The notes below the pieces were generated by a model. It searched no databases. It saw nothing but the letters and a program-made list of their open reading frames with translations, and was not told where the DNA came from. A program made the position numbers and the translations under genes. A stretch of DNA of 64,000 nt from Paenibacillus glycanilyticus (GTDB taxonomy: Bacteria; Bacillota; Bacilli; Paenibacillales; Paenibacillaceae), in assembly GCF_030161375.1 (NCBI RefSeq), contig NZ_BSSQ01000004.1, positions 62,001 to 126,000 on the forward strand, written 5' to 3'. This document shows positions 44,661-54,122 of this stretch, piece after piece (the first letter of the stretch is position 1; the number at the start of each line of letters is the position of its first letter).

Positions 44661-46300
44661 ACCTAATTGACCAACACAAAGCGTTGCCTCGAGGAATGTA
44701 TTTCCCGAAGAAAACGTATGACGATATTCCGCTTCCTCGCTTTGAAGAAGTAAGGGATCAACTGCCGCAGCCGATCTTCGAGCAGCGCCCGGACTACATT
44801 GAAACGTATTGGTTCGCGTGGGAGATTGCTTACCGGAATCTGCACATTCCGACGGCAGAAAGCGGTTATGTGAGCAACTTTATCGACGCTGCGTTTAACA
44901 AAGATATTTTCTTGTGGGATACGGCGTTTATTACGATGTTTTGCAATCTAGCCAACCCATATATTCCGGGAATCCGCTCTTTGGATAACTTCTATTGCAA
45001 GCAATTTGACGACGGCGAAATTCCGCGCGAGATGGTGAGGGATACCGGTGAAGACTTTATGCCTTGGGTGAATCTCGAGCGGTTGCCGCTGCATTCGTAT
45101 TTCCACAATCATTACGGACACAGACGGTTGATGCAGACGGAACGTCCCGCGTTTGAAGAGATGTACAAGCCGGATCTGGGACGAACGGTTGAGGTTGCTC
45201 CGTATCTTACTTTGGATAATCTCAACCACCCGATTCTGGCATGGGCCGAATGGGTCAGCTATAAGCATACCGGCGACGTGGATCGGCTGGCGACTGTATT
45301 TGAACCGTTATTCCGTTATTATGAATCGCTCCAATATCATATTCGCAACCAGTCCGGTCTATATGTGACTGATTGGGCGAGCATGGACAATAACCCGCGA
45401 AACAGCTATTTGGGCAGCGGCTTGGATATAAGCTGCGAGATGGTCCTCTTTGCCCGCAATCTGATTGATATCGGGAAGGTTCTTCTTGATCATACTGAAG
45501 GTAACGCCGATGAGATTAGAAGCCGGATGGATCAACTGGACCAAGATGCGCGGCAGTTGTCGGATGTAATCAACCGGATGATGTGGAACCCGGCCAAAGG
45601 ATTTTATTTCGATGTGCAGGACAACGGAGAGCAAGCGCCGGTGAAGACCATTGCTGCCTACTGGGCTCTTATCAGCGGTGTTGCGGATAACGAACAAGCA
45701 GAGCGTTTGGTGGAATGGCTGAATGATCCTGCGACCTTTAATCGGAAGCATCGCGTACCCGTATGCGCAGCTGACGAGCCGGGGTTTGATCCGCGCGGTG
45801 GATACTGGCGGGGATCCGTATGGGCGCCTACGAATGAAATGGTCATCCAAGGGCTGGAGAAATACGGATATAGCGGGCTTGCGGAAGAGATTGCCGTCAA
45901 CCATCTGGATAATGTCGTAACCATTTTCAAGGATACCGGTACGATTTGGGAGAACTATCCTCCGGACTTTATTGATTCGGGAAATGCGGATAAAGCCGAT
46001 TTTGTAGGCTGGTCCGGTATTGCTCCAATCTTATATCTAGTGGAGTACGGCATTGGTATTAAAGGGGACGCAACGAAGAACGAAATCACTTGGAAGCTGA
46101 AGCCCGGTCAAGGAACGGTTGGCTGTAACCGCTATTGGTTTGCAGGCAACACCATTGATCTGCTGGCAACCGAACAACAAGATGGTTCTTACGTGATTAC
46201 GGCTACAAGCGAATCTCCTGTTAATCTTAAGATTTGCTTGGGTGAAGCCGAGGAAGTTATTGAATTAGCCGGTAAAACTGAACTCGTGGTTGCAGGCTAA
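44657..46300 (+). CDS. GH63/trehalase-like glycosidase, probable glucosyl- or mannosylglycerate hydrolase
   Basis: A 547-residue (alpha/alpha)6-barrel hydrolase with DIFLWDTAFITMFCNLANPY, TDWASMDNNPRN, GYWRGSVWAPTNEMVIQGLE and TIWENYPPDF. These are typical of the GH63/GH37-like group that includes mannosylglycerate and glucosylglycerate hydrolases. Likely catalytic acids are the Asp of WDTAF or TDWASMD and the Glu of IWENYP. No signal peptide is present, so it acts in the cytoplasm after uptake. ATG 44657 overlaps the SGNH stop. It gives the operon a hydrolytic route that yields free mannose or glucose and so explains the ROK kinase. Confidence 0.82.
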   Translation: MNLIDQHKALPRGMYFPKKTYDDIPLPRFEEVRDQLPQPIFEQRPDYIETYWFAWEIAYRNLHIPTAESGYVSNFIDAAFNKDIFLWDTAFITMFCNLANPYIPGIRSLDNFYCKQFDDGEIPREMVRDTGEDFMPWVNLERLPLHSYFHNHYGHRRLMQTERPAFEEMYKPDLGRTVEVAPYLTLDNLNHPILAWAEWVSYKHTGDVDRLATVFEPLFRYYESLQYHIRNQSGLYVTDWASMDNNPRNSYLGSGLDISCEMVLFARNLIDIGKVLLDHTEGNADEIRSRMDQLDQDARQLSDVINRMMWNPAKGFYFDVQDNGEQAPVKTIAAYWALISGVADNEQAERLVEWLNDPATFNRKHRVPVCAADEPGFDPRGGYWRGSVWAPTNEMVIQGLEKYGYSGLAEEIAVNHLDNVVTIFKDTGTIWENYPPDFIDSGNADKADFVGWSGIAPILYLVEYGIGIKGDATKNEITWKLKPGQGTVGCNRYWFAGNTIDLLATEQQDGSYVITATSESPVNLKICLGEAEEVIELAGKTELVVAG

Positions 46301-46321
46301 CATTAGACATAAGCAGTTTAT

Positions 46322-46364
46322 AAGACAGTCTTCTTCTAAATTTGGAAGAGGGCTGTCTTTTTTT
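46322..46364 (+). terminator. Terminator of the glycosylglycerate operon
   Basis: Stem AAGACAGTC...GGCTGTCTT (46322 to 46359, with an inner TTCTT/GAAGA part) followed by a seven-T run. Confidence 0.88.
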
Positions 46365-46392
46365 GTGGTTAAGCCTATGGCAAATCAATTTA

Positions 46393-46408
46393 ACATGTAC
46401 ATACAAGT
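46393..46408 (+). promoter_or_regulatory. AraR-type operator upstream of araB
   Basis: ACATGTACATACAAGT, close to the AraR consensus ATTTGTACGTACAAAT. A TATAAT -10 box is at 46420-46425, and a second half-site TACAAGT is at 46433-46439, so the operator can cover the promoter. A near-identical site precedes araD. Confidence 0.8.
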
Positions 46409-46489
46409 TGCGCGGATGGTATAATATCTGCATACAAGTTAATTTAGAGCATTCATACGAATTCTATTAACCATAACGGAGGAACAAAC

Positions 46490-48088
46490 ATGAGTCTTGA
46501 TGTGAGAGAGGCTATAAAAAGCGGCAAAACGGTACTTGGAATTGAGCTTGGCTCCACTCGGATTAAAGCGGTTCTTATCGGAGAAGACAATACCCCAATC
46601 GCATCGGGCAGCCATGACTGGGAGAACAGCTACGTTAATAATAGTTGGACTTATAGCCTCGAGGATATTTGGAAAGGCATTCAAGACAGCTATCGGAAGA
46701 TGGCTAGCAACGTTAGAGAGCAATATGGCGTAGCCTTGCAAACGATTGGCGCGATTGGCTTTAGCGGCATGATGCATGGATACATGGTGTTTGACGAGGC
46801 CGGCAACCAACTAGTTCCTTTCCGTACATGGCGCAACAATTTGCAGGAACAGGCATCCGCCAAGCTGAGCGAATTGTTCAACTTCCATATTCCTCAGCGC
46901 TGGAGCATAGCTCATTTGTATCAAGCGATACTGAATGGGGAAGAGCATGTTTCCGATATTCATTTCCTGACTACGCTTGCGGGATACATTCACTGGAAAT
47001 TGACCGGGCAAAAGGTTCTTGGCGTTGGCGAAGCTTCCGGCGTATTCCCGATTGATATTCATACCAACGGCTTTAATCAAACGATGGTAACCCAATTTAA
47101 TGAATTAACTGCCTCTAACCAGCTTCCTTGGAAGCTCGAGGAAATTATGCCTCAAGTATTGGTTGCCGGCGAGCGCGCGGGCGTGCTATCGGAAGAAGGC
47201 GCGAAGCTGCTTGACGTAACGGGCGAGCTGCAGGCGGGTATTCCGTTCTGCCCGGCCGAAGGTGACGCGGGCACGGGGATGGTCGCGACGAACAGCATCG
47301 CGAAACGTACGGGCAATGTATCGGCAGGTACTTCCGTATTTGCGATGGTTGTCCTCGAGAAGGAATTGTCTAAAGCTTACGAAGAGATTGATCTAGTGAC
47401 TACTCCGGCAGGCGATTTGGTGGCGATGGCGCATTCGAATAACTGCTCGTCCGATCTGAATGCATGGGTGGGCCTGTTTGATGAGTTTGCCAAAGCGATG
47501 GGTCTGGACGTAGACGCGAATAAATTATACGGCACTTTATATAATCTGGCGCTGCAAGGCGATCCGGACGGCGGCGGTCTATTGGCTTACGGTTATCTTT
47601 CGGGCGAGCATATGACGCATTTCGAAGAAGGCCGTCCCTTGTTCGTTCGATCCTCCGAGAGCAAATTTAACTTGGCCAACTTCATGCGCGTCCATTTGTT
47701 TACGGCGCTTGGCGCCCTTAAGATCGGCATGGACATCCTTCTTAAGCAAGAGGGAGTTAAGCTGGATCAGATTTTGGGACATGGCGGTTTGTTCAAGACG
47801 GAAGGCGTTGGCCAGACGATTATGGCTGGCGCGCTCAATGTGCCCGTATCCGTTATGGAAACAGCCGGTGAAGGCGGAGCGTGGGGAATTGCTTTGCTCG
47901 CCTCGTATACGCTTAACAAAGCGGACAATGAAACGTTGGAGCAATATTTGAATGACAAAGTGTTTGCTGGCAAAGCCGGTTCGAAAGTTGAACCAAACGC
48001 CAAGGACGTAGAAGGTTTTGAAGCCTTTATGAAACGTTATACGGCAGGGCTTGCGATCGAAAGAGCTGCCGTTGAATATTTGAAATAA
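46490..48088 (+). CDS. araB: FGGY-family carbohydrate kinase, probable L-ribulokinase
   Basis: A 532-residue FGGY kinase. It has ATP-binding [17 protein letters not shown], substrate loop [16 protein letters not shown], second phosphate loop [16 protein letters not shown] and [25 protein letters not shown] precedes ATG 46490. The gene is under an AraR-type operator and next to araR and araD, so the best substrate is L-ribulose (arabinose pathway). It belongs to a branch distinct from the classic E. coli AraB, so xylulokinase-like activity cannot be excluded. Confidence 0.8.
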   Translation: MSLDVREAIKSGKTVLGIELGSTRIKAVLIGEDNTPIASGSHDWENSYVNNSWTYSLEDIWKGIQDSYRKMASNVREQYGVALQTIGAIGFSGMMHGYMVFDEAGNQLVPFRTWRNNLQEQASAKLSELFNFHIPQRWSIAHLYQAILNGEEHVSDIHFLTTLAGYIHWKLTGQKVLGVGEASGVFPIDIHTNGFNQTMVTQFNELTASNQLPWKLEEIMPQVLVAGERAGVLSEEGAKLLDVTGELQAGIPFCPAEGDAGTGMVATNSIAKRTGNVSAGTSVFAMVVLEKELSKAYEEIDLVTTPAGDLVAMAHSNNCSSDLNAWVGLFDEFAKAMGLDVDANKLYGTLYNLALQGDPDGGGLLAYGYLSGEHMTHFEEGRPLFVRSSESKFNLANFMRVHLFTALGALKIGMDILLKQEGVKLDQILGHGGLFKTEGVGQTIMAGALNVPVSVMETAGEGGAWGIALLASYTLNKADNETLEQYLNDKVFAGKAGSKVEPNAKDVEGFEAFMKRYTAGLAIERAAVEYLK

Positions 48089-48095
48089 CAGAAGG

Positions 48096-48123
48096 AGAGC
48101 CAGGAGTAGTTTTTCCTGGCTCT
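48096..48123 (+). terminator. Hairpin after araB, weak terminator
   Basis: Stem AGAGCCAGGA / TCCTGGCTCT (10 bp) with an 8-nt T-rich loop, followed by GATTTGTT rather than a clean T-run. A further inverted repeat TTAATCT / AGATTAA (48130-48136, 48148-48154) sits before araR. Confidence 0.55.
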
Positions 48124-48170
48124 GATTTGTTAATCTATAGGTTAGACAGATTAATTAAAGGGGCAAGTTC

Positions 48171-49268
48171 ATGAAAGAAAAATCGCTGCCGAAATATATT
48201 CAGCTCAAAAAAGAAATATTGTTATGGCTTGATACGGGCAAACTTCAGCCGAATGAGCAAATGCCGTCGGAGAATGAAATATCCGAACAGTTTGGACTAA
48301 GCCGGCAGACGGTTCGCCAAACGCTTGGCGAACTGGAGAAGGAAGGAAGATTGTACCGCCTTCAAGGGAAAGGTACCTTCGTAGCCGATGCGCGGGAGAG
48401 CGAACCCCGCATCGAGACGCAAACCATCGGATTGGTTACGACGTATATCTCGGATTATATTTTCCCGCACATTGTACGGGGGACAGAGGCGGCTATTCGC
48501 GCGAAAGGTTACCGGTTATTGCTCTCCAGCACGGACAACGATAAGGGCAGGGAGCGGGAAAGTTTGTCGATGTTAACGAGCCAGCCGCTTAGCGGACTGA
48601 TCATCGAACCGACAAAAAGCGCGGAAGGGAATCCCAATCTCGCTTATTTCCTGGCGCTGAACAACCGGCGAATTCCTTATGTGATGATCAACGCGAGATA
48701 TCCGGAGATCAGCTGCCCGTCTCTTGTTATCGATGACGAAGAAGGCGGCAGGACGGCGGCTGAACATTTGCTGGAGCTTGGGCACCGGCGGATCGTCGGA
48801 TTTTTCAAGACGGATGACCAGCAGGGGGTGCTGCGGCTCAAAGGATTTATGCGCGCGCATCAGCAGGAAGGCTGCCTGCTGCCGCCGGAATTCGTCGTTG
48901 CCTACCGTACGGAAGAGAAAGAGGACAAACCTGTTGCGGAAGCGGCCAGACTGCTCGGGCTGCCGGAAGAGGAACGTCCAACCGCTTTTGTCTGTTACAA
49001 TGACGAGCTTGCGTTACAGCTTCTTGAAGTGATCCGGCAAGCCGGATTAACCGTGCCGCAAGACATTTCGATCGTTGGATTTGATGATTCGCCGCTTGCA
49101 ACCGCATCGGAAGTGAAGCTGACGACGCTTGTTCATCCGAAGGCCGAGATGGGGGAAGATGCCGCGAGCCTGTTATTCGAATTAATTGAAAGCGGCGGGG
49201 CCGTTATTCCGGAATCCAAGACGTATAAGCCGACTTTAATTATTAGGGAATCAACCCGCAAGATGTAA
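48171..49268 (+). CDS. araR: AraR: GntR-type DNA-binding domain with LacI-type sugar sensor
   Basis: A 365-residue repressor. Residues ~1-75 are a GntR winged helix (PKYIQLKKEILLWLDTGKLQ, LSRQTVRQTLGELEKEGRLY, LQGKGTFVAD). Residues ~85-365 are a LacI/PBP sensor domain (TIGLVTTYISDYIFPHIVRG, DISIVGFDDSPLATASEVKL). This hybrid is the AraR architecture of B. subtilis, which binds L-arabinose. The matching operators at 46393-46408 and 49305-49320 lie before araB and araD. AAGGGG precedes ATG 48171. Confidence 0.93.
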   Translation: MKEKSLPKYIQLKKEILLWLDTGKLQPNEQMPSENEISEQFGLSRQTVRQTLGELEKEGRLYRLQGKGTFVADARESEPRIETQTIGLVTTYISDYIFPHIVRGTEAAIRAKGYRLLLSSTDNDKGRERESLSMLTSQPLSGLIIEPTKSAEGNPNLAYFLALNNRRIPYVMINARYPEISCPSLVIDDEEGGRTAAEHLLELGHRRIVGFFKTDDQQGVLRLKGFMRAHQQEGCLLPPEFVVAYRTEEKEDKPVAEAARLLGLPEEERPTAFVCYNDELALQLLEVIRQAGLTVPQDISIVGFDDSPLATASEVKLTTLVHPKAEMGEDAASLLFELIESGGAVIPESKTYKPTLIIRESTRKM

Positions 49269-49304
49269 TGACAAGTTGGCCGTGAATGAAAATAATTGTA
49301 GAAA

Positions 49305-49320
49305 ACATGTACGTACAAGT
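49305..49320 (+). promoter_or_regulatory. AraR-type operator upstream of araD
   Basis: ACATGTACGTACAAGT matches the AraR consensus at 13 of 16 positions. It lies immediately upstream of TATAAT (49322-49327), so bound AraR would block the promoter of araD. Confidence 0.85.
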
Positions 49321-49364
49321 GTATAATGGCAATGAAAAATGAGTTCGGGGAAAGGATGAGCATC

Positions 49365-50057
49365 ATGCTGGAGCGGTTAAAGCAAGAAGTGTTGGAAGCC
49401 AATCTGGATTTGCCGAAATATGGTCTTGTTACGTTTACTTGGGGGAATGTGAGCGGGATCGATCGGGACAGCGGTCTTGTTGTCATTAAGCCAAGCGGCG
49501 TACCTTACGATAAGCTTAAGGCGGAAGATCTGGTTGTTGTCGATCTTGAAGGGAATAAGGTAGAGGGAGAGTTGAAACCTTCGTCGGATACCCCAACTCA
49601 CCTCGTGTTATATAAAGCTTTCCCGCATATCGGCGGCATCGTCCATACGCATTCTCCGTGGGCGACAAGCTGGGCGCAAGCCGGCAAAGGAATTCCGGCG
49701 CTTGGCACTACCCATGCGGATTATTTCTATGGCGAAATTCCGGTAACCCGGGCGATGACGCGCGCGGAAATCGAAAGCGCATATGAACTGGAGACGGGGA
49801 ATGTGATCGTCGAGACGTTTAAGGATAAAGACCCTATGATGATCCCTAGCGTGCTAGTCAACAGCCATGCGCCATTTAACTGGGGCAAAGATCCCCATGA
49901 AGCGGTTCATAATGCGGTCGTGCTTGAAGAAGTGGCAAAAATGGCGCTTCGCGCTTATCAACTTAATCCGGACATCCAGCCGATGGATCAAGCATTGCTT
50001 GATAAACATTTCCTTCGGAAGCATGGAGCAAATGCCTATTACGGTCAAACCAAGTAA
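49365..50057 (+). CDS. araD: L-ribulose-5-phosphate 4-epimerase
   Basis: A 230-residue class II aldolase/epimerase that converts L-ribulose 5-phosphate to D-xylulose 5-phosphate in arabinose breakdown. It has [40 protein letters not shown], the metal-binding [20 protein letters not shown] with two His, and the third-His/Tyr region [15 protein letters not shown]. The start at 49365 ([12 protein letters not shown]) follows AAAGGA; 49356 and 49326 are alternatives. It has its own AraR-controlled promoter. Confidence 0.93.
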   Translation: MLERLKQEVLEANLDLPKYGLVTFTWGNVSGIDRDSGLVVIKPSGVPYDKLKAEDLVVVDLEGNKVEGELKPSSDTPTHLVLYKAFPHIGGIVHTHSPWATSWAQAGKGIPALGTTHADYFYGEIPVTRAMTRAEIESAYELETGNVIVETFKDKDPMMIPSVLVNSHAPFNWGKDPHEAVHNAVVLEEVAKMALRAYQLNPDIQPMDQALLDKHFLRKHGANAYYGQTK

Positions 50058-50082
50058 AGTCGCCATAATGCTTGCGCACGCG

Positions 50083-50131
50083 AAAGACAATTTTCTTCTG
50101 TATCTCAACAGAAGGGAATTGTCTTTTTTTT
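50083..50131 (+). terminator. Terminator after araD
   Basis: Long stem AAAGACAATTTTCTTCTG / CAGAAGGGAATTGTCTTT (17 of 18 paired with G-T) and a run of eight T. Confidence 0.92.
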
Positions 50132-50203
50132 CGTTAGGGCATATTCAAAAACCAAATAAGGAATATTATTCAAGAGTAGTTAACGAATAAGGAATGATTA
50201 TGG

Positions 50204-51802
50204 ATGTTATCTTCGATTCAATCCCATATTCCAAGTTGGACGGTGTTCTTCCAAGCCTTTATTGCTCTAGTTATTCCCATCCTCATCTACCGGGTTTACG
50301 TTAGGCTGGACAACTTAGGAGAAGACAAGCTGAGCTCCTCGGGTTCTGCTAATATAGAGTCTTCCCGCGATCCGTTAGTTGCTGACTATGATGACAATAT
50401 GCAGTTAATAAAGTCCAGGATTGGAGCAAACAGCGATGTCGTGATCCGTGAAGTGACGGTAGGTGGCGTTGTTAAGGCGGCCCTTATTTACGTGAAGGGG
50501 ATGCAGGAGGATCATCTATTAAATATGCGGATTATCCAATCGTTGAAGGAGATGGACGCTCAAATCCCTGAACAAATCATGGAGCGATTCCCAGGGAGTT
50601 CGGCGCATGCCGTTTCTTCCGCGACGGAGTTCAGCCAAGGAATCCTAATTGGATTTATGGCCTTAATTATAGATGGACGCAAGGAAGGGTTATTGATTAC
50701 GCCGCCCCAATGTCCTTCCCGAGAAGTCTCCGAACCGGTATCCGAATCGCTGCTGCGCGGCTCGCGGATTGGGTTTACGGAGGACTTAAGCATAAATACG
50801 GCTTTGTTGCGCAAACAGGGTTTATCGGAAGATTTACAGATCAGAAGCTGTTTGGTAGGCCAAACCATACAAAGAGAGCTTGCGATTGCCTATATGGACC
50901 ATATTGTCAATCCGGATTTGCTTCGGGAAGTCAATGACCGTGTCGCTCAAATCAAGCTCGATTATATTGCGGAGTCCGGCTATATCGAGCAATTTATTGA
51001 AGACAACTATTTAAGTCCGTTTCAGCAAGTGCAAAACACGGAGCGTCCCGACCGGGTTATTGCAGCCTTATTGGAAGGAAGAGTAGCCATTCTGCTTGAC
51101 GGCACGCCGTTTGCGTTGATCGTGCCGGTCACGTTCAGCATGCTGCTCCAATCTCCGGAGGACTATTTCGAGCGCTGGTTGCCGGGCACTTTATTGCGGA
51201 TGCTCCGGTTTGGGGCGGCCTTTATTTCTTTAATGGCGCCATCCTTATATATTTCTTTCATTTCGTTTCATCCGGGACTTATTCCGACGGAGCTTGCCTT
51301 AACCATTATTGAGACTCGCCAGGGCGTACCGTTCCCGGCATTGATCGAAGTGTTAATTCTTGAAATTTCCATTGAAATTTTGAGAGAAGCGGGAATCCGG
51401 CTGCCTAAACCGATTGGACCTGCCATGGGCATTGTTGGCGGTCTTGTTATTGGCGAAGCGGCCGTTCAAGCCGGGATCGTAAGTCCGTTTCTGGTTATCG
51501 TTGTGGCGGCGACGGCTATTTCGTCCTTTTCGATTCCGGTCTACAGCGCGGGGATTACGCTTCGTATACTCCGCTTCGCGGCCATGTTGTTTGCCGCTAT
51601 ATTGGGCATGTACGGCACCATCTTATTTTTCTTGCTGATTGTTTGTCACTTGTCCAAGCTGAAAAGCTTTGGGGTCCCGTATATAAGCCCCTTCACCCCG
51701 TACCGTTGGAGTGACTGGAAAGATTTCTTCGTGCGCGTTCCGATTTTTCTCATGAAAAAAAGACCGAAATTGATGAAGACCATGCAAAGCAAACGCAAGT
51801 AG
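50204..51802 (+). CDS. Spore germination receptor subunit A (GerA/GerKA family)
   Basis: A 532-residue GerA-family membrane protein. A large soluble N-terminal half contains DVVIREVTVGGVVKAALIYV and GMQEDHLL. It is followed by the family hallmark LLEGRVAILLDGTPFALIVP and about five to six membrane segments (PSLYISFISFHPGLIPTELA, GPAMGIVGGLVIGEAAVQAG). Subunit A of germinant receptors senses nutrients together with B and C in the spore inner membrane. It is the first gene of a GerA-GerB-GerC operon, 15 nt before subunit B. The N-terminal helix beginning at MLSSIQSHIPSWTVFF is unusual for this family. Confidence 0.92.
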   Translation: MLSSIQSHIPSWTVFFQAFIALVIPILIYRVYVRLDNLGEDKLSSSGSANIESSRDPLVADYDDNMQLIKSRIGANSDVVIREVTVGGVVKAALIYVKGMQEDHLLNMRIIQSLKEMDAQIPEQIMERFPGSSAHAVSSATEFSQGILIGFMALIIDGRKEGLLITPPQCPSREVSEPVSESLLRGSRIGFTEDLSINTALLRKQGLSEDLQIRSCLVGQTIQRELAIAYMDHIVNPDLLREVNDRVAQIKLDYIAESGYIEQFIEDNYLSPFQQVQNTERPDRVIAALLEGRVAILLDGTPFALIVPVTFSMLLQSPEDYFERWLPGTLLRMLRFGAAFISLMAPSLYISFISFHPGLIPTELALTIIETRQGVPFPALIEVLILEISIEILREAGIRLPKPIGPAMGIVGGLVIGEAAVQAGIVSPFLVIVVAATAISSFSIPVYSAGITLRILRFAAMLFAAILGMYGTILFFLLIVCHLSKLKSFGVPYISPFTPYRWSDWKDFFVRVPIFLMKKRPKLMKTMQSKRK

Positions 51803-51817
51803 AAGCGAGGAAAATAA

Positions 51818-52948
51818 ATGGCTGTTTCGAAATCATTCCTGGGTCCGAATGACAAAATTACAACATCGCAAGCCGCGATTTTTCTAAACAATGCGATGCT
51901 TGGAGCGGGAATCCTGACGCTTCCGAGAAGTGTCAGCGAATCGGTGAAAACTCCTGACAGCTGGATTTCCGTTCTTGTCGGCGGTCTAATAGCTATTCTT
52001 GTCGTGGTGCTTATGCTGAAACTAAGCTTGCGGTTTCCGGGCAAGACCGTATTTCAATATACGTCCGCGGTTATTGGCCGGTATCCCGGAATGATATGGT
52101 GTCTGATCTTGGTTTTCTATTACATTGTGATTGCGGGCTTTGAGATTCGTGCCATGGCGGAAGTAACGATGTATTACCTTCTGGAGGGCACTCCAATATG
52201 GGCGATTACGATTCCGTTTATTTGGCTTGGCGCTTATTTGGTAATTGGCGGCATTGATGCCATTGCGCGGGTATCCCAAATCGTATTTCCGATCAGCTTA
52301 TGTATTCTGATATTGTCTTATTTGCTGAGTTTGCGACTATTTGAGCTCGACAATTTGCGGCCGATTCTAGGTGACGGGTTAGGGCCGGTTATTCATGGAT
52401 TGAAGTCAACGGTACTTGTTTACTCGGGCTGTGAGGTTGTCATGACGCTGACCGCTCAATTAGAAAATCCGAAACAAGCGCTCAAAGCAGTGCTCACCGG
52501 GGTAGGGATCCCGATTGGGCTGTATTTGTTCACCGTAATTATGGTGATTGGCGGGGTGTCCGTAGATTCGGCGGTTACAAGTACTTGGCCAACCATCGAT
52601 CTGGTTCGAAGCTTCGAGGTCACCGGATTTCTGTTCGAACGTTTCGAATTTCTTCTTATGGTCATTTGGCTCATGCAGATGTTTTGTAATTACAGCTGCT
52701 TTTTTTACAATTCCTCGCTAGGGTTGTCGCAGCTATTCAAACTTCCGTACAAAGCGGTTATTTTTGCGCTGGTACCTGTTATTTTCTTGGTGACGATGAT
52801 TCCCCAGAATATGAATGAGTTGTTTGGGCTTGGGGATGCCATCGGTTATTTGAGTATCTTGTTGTTCCTCCTCTTTCCGGTGTTTTTATCTCTCCTTGCT
52901 CTCATGCGGTTTGGAGGCGGAGGAGGTGCTCGGCATGAGAAGTCTTAA
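51818..52948 (+). CDS. Spore germination receptor subunit B (GerB, APC-type permease fold)
   Basis: A 376-residue membrane protein of the endospore germination permease family with about ten helices (ILTLPRSVSESVKTPDSWIS, LVFYYIVIAGFEIRAMAEVT, VMTLTAQLENPKQALKAVL). It is thought to bind the germinant. GAAGCGAGGA precedes ATG 51818. The stop overlaps the start of subunit C by 14 nt. Confidence 0.92.
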   Translation: MAVSKSFLGPNDKITTSQAAIFLNNAMLGAGILTLPRSVSESVKTPDSWISVLVGGLIAILVVVLMLKLSLRFPGKTVFQYTSAVIGRYPGMIWCLILVFYYIVIAGFEIRAMAEVTMYYLLEGTPIWAITIPFIWLGAYLVIGGIDAIARVSQIVFPISLCILILSYLLSLRLFELDNLRPILGDGLGPVIHGLKSTVLVYSGCEVVMTLTAQLENPKQALKAVLTGVGIPIGLYLFTVIMVIGGVSVDSAVTSTWPTIDLVRSFEVTGFLFERFEFLLMVIWLMQMFCNYSCFFYNSSLGLSQLFKLPYKAVIFALVPVIFLVTMIPQNMNELFGLGDAIGYLSILLFLLFPVFLSLLALMRFGGGGGARHEKS

Positions 52949-54122
52949 AGCAGCGTCGATATTGTTCATGGCTTTGAGCCTATTGACGTTGCCGGGTTGC
53001 TGGAGCAGCAATGAAATTGAAGATCTGGCGATCTATTCCGGCGTGGCCATTGACGAAGGCGATCTTAGCGAGGTAGAGCGAGGATTAGAAGAAAAGGGCG
53101 GAAGTTATTCCAAGCAAAATAAAATTACGGCAACCGTTCAGATTGTTCCGCTTAAGGCAGGGACTAAAGACGAGGTGAAAGGAAAAACGTCTCCCTACAC
53201 CAATATATCCGGAGCGGGAGACTCGCTCCTTGAGATTTTCCGTCAGTTTTCCCTGCGATTGAATAAACCGATAATCGGCCATCACTTGAAAATTATCGTG
53301 ATTTCCTCGCAGCTCTTGAAAGAGCGAAATATTAAGCAAGTAGCGGATTTTATGCTCCGGGACAACGATATTCGTCCCAATGTTAAGATTTTTGTGAGTC
53401 AAGGGGAAGCGATGCAGATATTAACGACCAAACTTCCCGACGAAGTTCCTTCCTTTTTCATAAATGATATCGTTAAGAATCAATTCCGTTCCAGCAAAAT
53501 TATGGATCCTGTCCAGATGACGAATCTGGATGCGCTCATGTACTCCAAACAAAGCTTTATTCTGCAGACAATTGTGCAAGCCAAACGACAACTTGCCTTT
53601 TCAGGCGCTGGCATTATTAAAGGGGAGACCGGGAAGTGGATCGGCCATCTTACGGAGGAAGACGTGGAATGTATCAACTGGCTTACGAATGCAAGTTCCA
53701 GCGGAATTATTAAGGCAAACAATGAAGAAGGGGATTCCATTGCCTACGAGGTAAAAGGCATGAAAACCCGTATTCGGGTTCATACAGAACAAGACGGGCG
53801 TCTTATCTTCCAAGTCCGCGTGGAAAGCAAGGGAAGGATCAGCGAGGACTGGAGCGTAGAAGGCAATCCGTCGCTCAGCTCTTACCAGAAGGAAGCAGAG
53901 AAGTTATTCGAGCAGAAACTATCGATGATGATGGATCATCTTCTTGCCTCTATGCAAGACCGGTATAAGGTGGATGTAGCCAAGTTCTGTGAAATCGTAA
54001 GAATCCAGAAGCCGCAGCTATGGAAAAAAGTAAAATCCAATTGGGATGAAACGTTTAGCGAATCGACGGTCAACCTGGATATCCACGTTAATGTAACGGA
54101 TTATGGGTCTACTACAAAATAG
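52935..54122 (+). CDS. Spore germination receptor subunit C (GerC lipoprotein)
   Basis: A 395-residue Ger(x)C lipoprotein with signal and lipobox LPGC, followed by the family start WSSNEIEDLAIYSGVAIDEG. The typical NKPIIGHHLKIIVISSQLL and DFMLRDNDIRPNVKIFVS strands follow. ATG 52935 is 7 nt from AGGAGGT (52921-52927); a start at 52896 would lie inside gerB. Its 3' end overlaps the convergent RNase H-like gene by 11 bp (54112-54122). Confidence 0.93.
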   Translation: MRSLKAASILFMALSLLTLPGCWSSNEIEDLAIYSGVAIDEGDLSEVERGLEEKGGSYSKQNKITATVQIVPLKAGTKDEVKGKTSPYTNISGAGDSLLEIFRQFSLRLNKPIIGHHLKIIVISSQLLKERNIKQVADFMLRDNDIRPNVKIFVSQGEAMQILTTKLPDEVPSFFINDIVKNQFRSSKIMDPVQMTNLDALMYSKQSFILQTIVQAKRQLAFSGAGIIKGETGKWIGHLTEEDVECINWLTNASSSGIIKANNEEGDSIAYEVKGMKTRIRVHTEQDGRLIFQVRVESKGRISEDWSVEGNPSLSSYQKEAEKLFEQKLSMMMDHLLASMQDRYKVDVAKFCEIVRIQKPQLWKKVKSNWDETFSESTVNLDIHVNVTDYGSTTK

